Source: Lasiosphaeria ovina (Eukaryota > Ascomycota > Sordariomycetes > Sordariales > Lasiosphaeriaceae). From it: DNA of 64,000 nucleotides. The translations under genes and the position numbers were made by a program. The notes beneath the pieces were generated by a model. The model made no database searches, was not told where the DNA came from, and worked only from the letters and a program-made list of their open reading frames with translations. Shown here piece after piece: positions 56,525-64,000 of the stretch. The stretch lies in the NCBI GenBank assembly GCA_033439765.1, contig JAULSN010000001.1, forward strand, positions 1 to 64,000, in the 5' to 3' direction. How positions within the stretch are numbered: position 1 is the stretch's first letter; every line of letters begins with the position of its first letter.

Positions 56525-57661
56525 ATGAAGTTTCTAGCACTCCTTACGTTGGCTGCGGCCGCTGAAGCCCATACCATTTTCCAGAAAGTTTCAGTCAATG
56601 GTGTTGATCAGGGTCAACTCAAAGGTGTTCGCGCTCCTTCGAGTAACAACCCGATCGAGAATGTCAACCACGCAGAATTTGCTTGCAATGCAAACCTCAA
56701 GTTCAAGGACAGCAATATCATTATAATTCCGGCTGGTGCCAAGGTTGGAGCATGGTGGGGACATGAGATCGGCGGCGCATCTGGTCCCAACGACGCCGAC
56801 AACCCAATCGCAGCCAGCCATAAAGGTATGCAGGTACCAAAGGTATATACCTTAGCCAGAGAAGTTGTCTTGGCTAATAATGCAACCTGTTTAGGTCCCA
56901 TTATGGTATATCTTGCCAAGGTTGACAACGCTGCCACGACCGGCACGGCGGGTCTCAAGTGGTTCAAGATTGCCGAAAACGGACTGAACGGCGGCACCTG
57001 GGCAGTGGACAGCATGATTGCCAACCAGGGCTGGCACTACTTTTCTATGCCTTCGTGCATAGCCCCAGGAAACTACCTCATGCGCGTCGAGATTATTGCT
57101 CTTCATAGCGCCAGCACCCAAGGTTTGGCCCAGTTCTACATGGAATGTGCCCAGTAGGTTTCCCTTCCATCTCTTAAAAACGCCGAGACGGTCGAGGCTC
57201 ATTCCCCTGACTCTTCCTAGGATTCAAGTCACAGGTTCCGGCACGACGACTGGTTCCAACACGGTCAGCTTTCCGGGTGCATACTCAGCAACGCACCCAG
57301 GTATCCAGATAAGCATATACGATGCGAGCGGCAAGCCTACGAACGGTGGCCGACCCTATTCAATCCCCGGCCCTGCTGTACTTGTTTGCACCGATGGCGG
57401 CAATGGCGGCAATGGTGGCAATTCCGGTTCTACGCCTACGACTCTGTCCACAATTGCAACTCCTGCGCCCACGAGCGGATCAGGCTCCGTCCCACTCTAT
57501 GGCCAGTGCGGTGGAAGTGGCTGGACTGGGGCCACGGCCTGCCAATCTGGTAGTTGCAAAGCCTCAAATGAGTGGTATAGTGAGTTGACCCGGGATGAGA
57601 TTAGCTATGGCGAACCGAGACAAAAGCTGACACTGCGAAATTAGGCCAATGCCTTCCGTAA
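56525..57661 (+). CDS. AA9 lytic polysaccharide monooxygenase with CBM1, four exons
   Basis: Exons 56525-56825, 56895-57153, 57221-57579 and 57645-57661 give 311 residues. Signal peptide 1-15 leaves His16 as the mature N-terminus, half of the copper histidine brace. His99 is the second brace ligand, and Tyr182 in QFYMEC is the axial Tyr. His171 and Gln180 fit the second sphere. A Gly/Ser/Thr linker ([12 protein letters not shown]) leads to a C-terminal CBM1 ([11 protein letters not shown]...WYSQC). The last exon is only 17 nt and supplies the final CBM1 Cys and the stop. The enzyme oxidatively cleaves cellulose. Alternative retention of the last intron would lose the last CBM1 Cys. Confidence 0.93.
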
Positions 57662-59559
57662 ATTGAGTCTTGAATGGCAACCATAGCTTGTTGATGTCAA
57701 GGCGCGGAGCCAACCCTGTCCTGTCTATTGGGTGTGATTGGCATTGTATATAGAACATTCATGTTTTGTATGCCCTGAGAGACGTCTTGGAGTTCCTTTA
57801 CGGAGAGTATTATGCTTATCACGATCGTTGTTGTGTTCCATGAGTTTTTGCACTGGCAGAGACAAGTCTACCTCACTTTGTACTTGTTCATTGCTCTTAA
57901 AGGCATGCCAAAAGAGAAGTGACTAAGTGCTTGAAGGGAATTTAGCAAATATGCCGAGTAGATAGTTCGTTTAGTATTTTCACAGAGGTTACTACACAGG
58001 TGTTGAAGTTACCAGTCGAATACTAAATATGGTAAGCTTATTATATGTACATGTACGTACCTACACGAACATTCCAACGCTGGTCGGAACTTAAGAAGCC
58101 ATAACTACCCTGGCTAATTAAATATTGCCCGGTTTCTAATGAATTAAGCGATCCTAGAGGTTGGTACCGTAGTTTCAAGGATCTGGAAATATTTAGATAA
58201 CTACCTAGGTACATAAATAAGAACTCATTTCTTCAATATTTCCTATTGGCTGGTCCATTTTCAAGGCGGGGTTTCGGGCTTTCTAGGCTTGGGAAATGCG
58301 ACCCCTCCGATTCCCGATCTTAAGTCATTGGTTGGTGACTGTGGGAGTCACTCCTACATAGTAGAGTACCTAGGTAGGCGAAAGAAAACATCATTGGTTG
58401 GTGAACACTTGGTCATTTGATATCTTCGAATGCTACCCAAGATTGTGATCAAAGCTCCTGGAAAAATTGTCCATTATCCTTGTCTGGGGTGGGAGGACGT
58501 TGTAGCCCGAGCTCGGTAACGTTTCACGCTATTGGCCTGTATTTGGTGGTTCAGGCCACGTTATGCAGATTGAGGCGCTCGATAAGGGGACTGTGCCAAT
58601 CGTGCCGCAAGCACGCCACATCTGGCCCTCCGCTTCAGTGTAGTGGCAAGTGCACCCATATTCCTATGCCCTAATTAGCCAATAGCGATGCTATTTTTCT
58701 GATATTAGATCGCCAGAACCTTTAACCTAGCTGCAGATAGAACATACTGGAGCCTCGAAGTTCAGGCACTTTGGCCCCAAACAGATCCTCTCCGATTCAT
58801 CTCAGCTTGTACATGAAAAGCATCAGCTTCCATGTTCCTGGCGTCGGGCCTTGGCTGCCCCGCATCCCCGCATCGCAGTTCAGAACTGTGTCGTCTAGCG
58901 CACCCAATGGGGGGGGCTCGTGCGCCAAGAAAACCAGGATTGGACAGGCCAAATATCGACCTGCTCTCCCCGAAAGTGGAAAGTGAATGGGCGCTAAAGG
59001 ACAAATGTAACCCCACTTCCCCACCTCCGTCACCCGCCACCCCCAAAAATCCCGGCACAGGCGCTGGGAAAAGAAGTCGGGCAGGGGCAGGATCGACGCT
59101 CTCGAGCAGGATCCAAGCGCCTGTTGCCATCTACGTGAGCAGAAACAACTGGGACGGGCTTGCAAAATGCTTGTGCGTCTACTTTAAATTTGAGCTCGTT
59201 CGCTAGCAGCAACCTAACTATGGATGCGCAAACTTTCTTCGACCTCCTCCCGTCATCTTCACTGGCGTCGGACGGCTCGGGGCTTGGGTTCTCGGCTTAC
59301 GGTCTGCGCCTTTCTGCAGTGCAACCAATTTGCGCGTAATATTGAGACGGGGGCGAAAAGGGCCACTGCTACGATGGACTGGATGCAAGTCACTCTTCTT
59401 ACTACTCGTTCTTGATGGCAGTCAGCCCCGGAATCGCGGCGCGATTCTGTACTGAGCAGAGCTCGATCGCTCCCTGATCGCTACCCTAATCGCTTCGCTG
59501 ATCGACCACTGCACTGGGCGCTGCACCGATCACTGTCATCGTTGCGTCTCTTCTTCAAC
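57662..59559. other. Intergenic
   Basis: No gene seen. A short cluster of gatcgctN motifs (about 59463-59530) lies just upstream of the RhoGAP-like gene. Confidence 0.5.
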
Positions 59560-61691
59560 ATGGCTGATTCTAATCCCGAATCCGTGCTATCTAGATCGAT
59601 CAAAACGGGCTGTTTTGCCGCGAGCAATGCCATTGCGAAGACTTCCCTTGCCTTAAACCGATTTGTCCGCGACGTGCGAGAATCGCGCTCCGACCTCGAT
59701 GCCATATCCGGCGAGCTACACTCACTCGAGGGTGTCCTCGACCTGCTTAAAGACGATGCAGACTCGTTCCCGGCCCAGCTGGCCAACAAGACCCCCGGCG
59801 TGCTAGAAAAGTGCTTGACCATCGTCAGCGAGCTGGAAGGCTGCATATCGGTCCTCGGTCGCGAGGGCGTTTCTAAAGCGGACAAGAAGTCGAGGTGGAT
59901 GGCTAGCCGAGACCACATCGAGAAGCTCAGATGGACACTTGAAGGTTACAAGTCTACACTTGGGCTTGCCGTCGACCTGGTTGCTTTGTGAGAGCCACCG
60001 CGCCTGGTGCTTGGGTGTCAAGGTGCTTGGAGGCTAACGTATGCTTCCGTGTCAGAACTTCCTTTTCCACCGAGCTCAACAGTGTCAACTTGACCCTCGC
60101 AAGAGACCCGAACAAGGCCGAACACCCTGTCGATTTGGACGGAAAGAGCGAGTTGGCAAAAGTAGCGGCCCGGATCAGTGACGTTACGGTTAGGCTGCGG
60201 AATGAATCCCAGCAGAACGGGGCCGTGGCTAGAATCCAGCAGTTCCTTGATGCATTATATACCCATGCCGTGTCTGCGGTCGATACGGAGCTTGAACAGC
60301 TTGAGAACCGCCGTCCTGACGCCGCGTCATCCGTCGGAGAGGCTCCCGACAGTGCTATCGAGATGAGCGGGGACGAGACAAGCTTTCCAGCGATAAAACA
60401 CGGAAGATCATTAAGCGCACCTCATAGTGGTAGCAGTATTCCCGTCGACGAGATTGACGAACTTCTCGATGAGATCAGAGAGATGCCCCGCAGGGCCCCT
60501 ACTCCGCCGCCAAGGTCTCTGGCAAGGATGGGTGTTCCCTCTGTTCGCAGCTCTTCTGACATAGGTCCCACAACGTCTGAAAGCTGCCGCGGGCCCGTCG
60601 TTCGTACAGGCCAGTTGTCTGGTCACTCCCGCAGTTGGAGTTTCTCACCCCAAGGCTCGCAATATCCAGCTTCCGAGTCCTTCTTTACCGCTGTGACTGA
60701 GCTTGCTCCTCCTCTGAATCCTGAGCCTGTTGCTGGCGGTACCAGCAGGCCCAACAGCCGAATGGGTCGAGCCTTGAGCCAGGTGCGGCGATCAATTTGG
60801 GAAAACCCCAGCGATGATGGTCTTACCCCGCCTCGTCCGTCTACTTCAGGCTCGAGCATGCCAACTTCCGGTCCGGTCAGACATGGTCTAGTTCGGCGGA
60901 GCAGTTCACGCCTCTCAAGCACTTTCAGAAGCTTCAGCCACAAGGTACTGCCTTTCTCAAAGGCCGACGACCAAATCACCACACCGGCCGAGAGCCTAGA
61001 ACCAGATGCCATCTTTGGGGTGTCACTTGCAAAGAGCATGCACGTCGCAAAGGGGCTCGCAGGCACCCACCACGATGGCGGCAGGTCTTCGACTCGCGAG
61101 TATCCGCTGTGTGTTCTCCGGTGCATATACTTCATCCGAGATCAAGGAGTAAGTACACCACACGTCTTCGGCCAGGACGCCGACCCGCAATGTCTAGACG
61201 AATTAAAGGAAATATTTGCCTCGGCCTCGACAAATTTCGGCAAGGACCTCGATTGGCAGCGCTATACCGTCTTCGAGGCCGCCGACCTTATTCTACTGTT
61301 CCTGTCGGAGCTCCCACAACCGCTTGTGCCCGAGTCAGTTGGCAAGCGGTGGATCACACTCTCCAGGCAAGCTACCATTAGCGGGTCGCTGGCCATGCGC
61401 CTCGACCAAGGCATCGATTTCTGGGAAGAAGCTTTGTTAGGCCTTCGCGGGCCTGCCCGATCACTCTTCAAGCTACTGCTTGACCTGTGGGGCGACATTG
61501 CGGACGCTGCTGAGAGCAATGAGATGACGGCCGAACGCCTTGCCGGCCGTGTAGTGCGCTCCCTTATGCATGGCCCCGCCGGCCGCTACGATACCGATTT
61601 CCTTCTTGGTCTGGCCTTCATGATTCGGAAGCGTTCCGAGTATAGCCTCTCATTGCGAGGCGACGGGCGGAAAAGCAATGCCGCATTTTGA
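59560..61691 (+). CDS. RhoGAP-domain protein with fungal N-terminal helical domain, two exons
   Basis: Exons 59560-59987 and 60056-61691 with a 68-nt GTGAGA..CAG intron (branch ggctaac), giving 687 residues. Residues 1-200 are helical and resemble the N-terminal domain found on many fungal signalling and NLR-type proteins. A Ser/Pro-rich disordered region (about 230-430) follows. A RhoGAP-like domain is at about 440-640 (YPLCVLRCIYFIRDQG, FEAADLILLFLSELPQPLVP). The stretch that should hold the arginine finger (GIFR in active GAPs) reads STPHVFGQDAD, so GTPase activation is doubtful. ATG 59560 is chosen because the slightly longer open frame has no earlier Met. Confidence 0.78.
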
Positions 61692-62421
61692 TGGACTTGA
61701 CGCAATGGACTAATCATGCAAACCCCTTCGCTGCGCTATTTGTCGTTCCAGGATTGGGTATCTCACGCTCGGGCAACTATACATGTGTTTCTTTACTTTT
61801 TTAAATTTCCTCTCTGCAATCTGTTGCAATTGGGGTTTGGGGCTGATTGCCCGCCACGCGGCCGTAAGCTGGATATCGGCGTCCGTTATAATGATACCCG
61901 GAGTAAAGACGGATTCAATGTATTCAACACGTCACGAATATCACATATTTATCAAGGAACCTGCGTACTTTCAGCACAAGCCGACGTGAAACGGTGTTAG
62001 ATGGTATTATATTTTGCTACTGGATGCCCTTGACAAAGGCTTTTTCTCTACGGGTGTAGGTCAAAGCTTCAATATTGCTCAACCGACTGGTCCCCCTTTA
62101 CCCGTTCGGGTTGCAACTGACGGCGTTTGAACTATAATACTTACGGAATGCTTTAAGTGAAGAAATGTGAACGCAGGGCAACGGGCAGTTGTCCACCTAG
62201 TGCCAGGTAAATACCTAATTAAGTACCTTGACGACCAATATGGCGTCAATATGCCATCATCCATATGCAAAGGTAGGTATTTCCTTTCCGCTCCCTAAAT
62301 TGAAGAAAGAGTGGGTAATACCTTTAGCTGTACCAGTTTTCCGCCCCTTGTTTACCAGCGTTTATAATGAAGTAGACAAATAAGGACCGCTGTTTGCAGT
62401 CCGTTGCCGGGGTGTTTCACG
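61692..62421. other. Intergenic
   Basis: No gene seen. Confidence 0.55.
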
Positions 62422-63123
62422 ATGGGTAACATCACGATCGGCGACGATCTTCACTGGGCGTTTCACACCATGTCTTCCAAACCTGCCGACGTTCAGTGGC
62501 CGTATCATAGGCTGCCCTGGAGTACCGTCATCCTGTATGGCGCTGGCGCCGGGTTTCTCGGAGTGGCCGTGTGAGTCTCTTAGACTTTGCAGCTCTTCGA
62601 TGCTGTCAGCTTAGAAAGCTGACGAGGGTGACTTCACCAACGCAGCATGACCGCCAGCGAGAAGGTCGAGCAATTGTTCACGGGCCGAGCCAACTCCGAG
62701 GTACCCGGAAAGATGCTGGCACGCCTGCTCGGTACGAAACCGCGATCGGCTGAGCAGCTATGGCGCCTGAACATGGCGATGCACTACGGGTAGGGTGTTG
62801 TGGTTGGCGTTGCCCGTGCGCTGATGAGCTAACATGGAATCCGCGGCACGTTTGCGGATTTAGTGTTTACAAGTCTTCGGCTGCTAGTCGACCAGACTTT
62901 GGAAAACTGGACAGGCATTGGCGCCTTACCTTGGTAAGCTTCGTCCTGTGGCTCGGCTGACTATGGTCTCACCCCTCCTGTAACCAACGGCACATCGATA
63001 CGTAACGCACTAATTAATCGATCAAATGGCGGTGCCAGGACCTGGCCGGTTGGGGAGCAGATAATCAACTTAGCGCATAAAGCGGTTTATGCAATGGCAA
63101 CGGGATATTTCACAGAGCTTTAG
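62422..63123 (+). pseudogene. Small membrane protein gene (possibly YagU/DUF1440-like) with two nonsense codons
   Basis: Three exons with sound GT..AG junctions keep phase: 62422-62570, 62646-62933 and 63039-63123, equal to 173 codons. The frame carries TAG at 62791-62793 and TAA at 62830-62832. Sequence on both sides is plainly continuous (MTASEKVEQLFTGR, then HGIRGTFADLVFTSLRLL, ALPWTWP, ending ATGYFTEL). A hydrophobic segment near residue 40 (ILYGAGAGFLGVAV) suggests a membrane protein. The family assignment is a recollection of similar fungal proteins and is weak. The breaks are directly visible. No intron I can place removes both stops and keeps frame. Confidence 0.65.
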
Positions 63124-63377
63124 ATTCGGGTAAACGTCCTTTGGAGGTAAGCTTATTGCATTGAAATATCTGCGAATAACCTCACAAATTTCAATATCCA
63201 CTGATCTTTTGCTCATCACGGGCTCCCAGAACCAGCTGCGATTCATAGAGTTGCAAATTGCGTGCTACCGAGAGGAATGAATGCTTGTTGCGAGGATTTG
63301 CCAAAGGGGCTGAGATTGATTCATGTGGGAACAAGTATAGCTGGACCAGCGCTCCGGCGGCTTTCGGCTTCGCCCAG
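63124..63377. other. Intergenic
   Basis: No gene seen. Confidence 0.5.
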
Positions 63378-64000
63378 TCAGTGGATTAGCTGTGACTTGT
63401 AGCTCTCCCAGTCTACAATTGTCAGCACATCCGATATCTTTCCCTGTTCGAGCCAGTAAAAGGCGTGCTCGGAAAAGAAAACTTGCTTGCCATTTGGGAA
63501 GGCGCCCCCAAACGGCTTAACGGGCGTCCCTATGAAATCGATTCGCACAGCAATCTGTTGCCTCGCCTCATCAACCAAGACTGTGTGCGCGATAAACTCG
63601 AGCCCGTCGATAGCGTCAAATGCGCCCTCCATCAGCTTGCGGTACTGGTCCACGGCCAGCTTAGAACCATTCCAAGTGACACCGGTCGACTTGCAAAACC
63701 TCTGTAGCTCTCCGGTCATGTTGCCGCCGTTGATGCAAGCGATGTAGTCGGTGTAGAACTGTCCAAGGTCGATTGATACGCGAGGCGGCGGCGGTCGCAA
63801 GCCAGGAGGCGGCAGGATGTGCTTCGGCTCGCGGCGCCTCTCATCCTCGTCGGGGATGTCGCTGATCTCACTGATTTTACCAGCGGTATACTGCACGAAC
63901 ATGTGGCGCGCATATTCAAAGTGCCGTCTGGCTGCCGAGGCCAGGTAGGGACCCTGGACGACCTGATGCTTTACACGGAGGCGGGCGCCAATGGAGCCAT
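63378..64000 (-). CDS. SnoaL/NTF2-like domain protein, 5' end beyond the window
   Basis: The frame is open from the stop at 63378 to the window edge. Met at 63902 is internal, because sensible sequence (GPYLASAARRHFEYARH) precedes it. The C-terminal ~140 residues have the look of a SnoaL-like cone-shaped fold: FYTDYIACINGGN, a helix with VTWNG, then VRIDFIGTP and HAFYWLEQGKI. This fold serves as a polyketide cyclase, isomerase or binding domain. A Pro-rich linker (HILPPPGLRPPPPRV) separates it from the upstream part, which I do not recognise. Confidence 0.65.
   Translation of the reverse strand, partial: GSIGARLRVKHQVVQGPYLASAARRHFEYARHMFVQYTAGKISEISDIPDEDERRREPKHILPPPGLRPPPPRVSIDLGQFYTDYIACINGGNMTGELQRFCKSTGVTWNGSKLAVDQYRKLMEGAFDAIDGLEFIAHTVLVDEARQQIAVRIDFIGTPVKPFGGAFPNGKQVFFSEHAFYWLEQGKISDVLTIVDWESYKSQLIH

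Overview
The window comes from a filamentous ascomycete, most likely a Sordariomycete. Spliceosomal introns are short (47-105 nt) with GTRNGY donors and CTRAC-type branch sites. The gene set is typical of Pezizomycotina: an AA9 LPMO with CBM1, a DUF3176 protein, a pepsin-like membrane protein, F-box/2EXR proteins and Tim50. A long block shows the signature of repeat-induced point mutation (RIP): CpA and TpG are almost absent, TpA is in large excess and CpG is retained. I cannot name a species.

Layout. 1-4.4 kb: the 3' part of a Ty1/copia retrotransposon with one continuous gag-pol frame, broken by six nonsense codons, and its 3' LTR. 4.7-21.55 kb: a RIP-saturated, gene-dead block bounded by ~135-bp inverted repeats. 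Its fossil genes all lie on the minus strand. They are a SNF2-type helicase (5.2-11.15 kb), two long coding fossils I do not recognise (11.9-15.1 and 15.95-17.8 kb) and a retrotransposon-Gag-like fossil (20.4-21.4 kb). Exactly 80-bp palindromes recur through the block. Four of them sit inside introns of the helicase gene whose splice signals still join in frame. Half of the palindrome has been amplified into a 61-bp tandem array, and a separate 49-bp array lies beside it. This block is the best candidate for an undescribed element.

22-64 kb is ordinary gene-bearing DNA. Minus-strand genes: an APH-type kinase, an F-box protein, a pepsin-like membrane protein with a degenerate active site, a disordered secreted protein, Tim50, a flavin monooxygenase, a GH25 lysozyme, a Tpt1-like protein and a SnoaL-like partial gene. 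Plus-strand genes: a small Cys-rich protein, a GPI-type cell-wall protein, a Cdc1/Ted1-type phosphoesterase, a 2EXR protein, a nitronate monooxygenase, a Dyp peroxidase, an AA9-CBM1 LPMO and a RhoGAP-like protein. Three genes are decayed: a Sir2 fragment, a DUF3176 gene and a YagU-like membrane gene.

Several genes look secreted or wall-related (LPMO for cellulose, GH25 for bacterial peptidoglycan, GPI protein, pepsin-like protein). They are scattered, and I see no biosynthetic cluster. Exon coordinates below come from reading splice signals by eye and checking phase.
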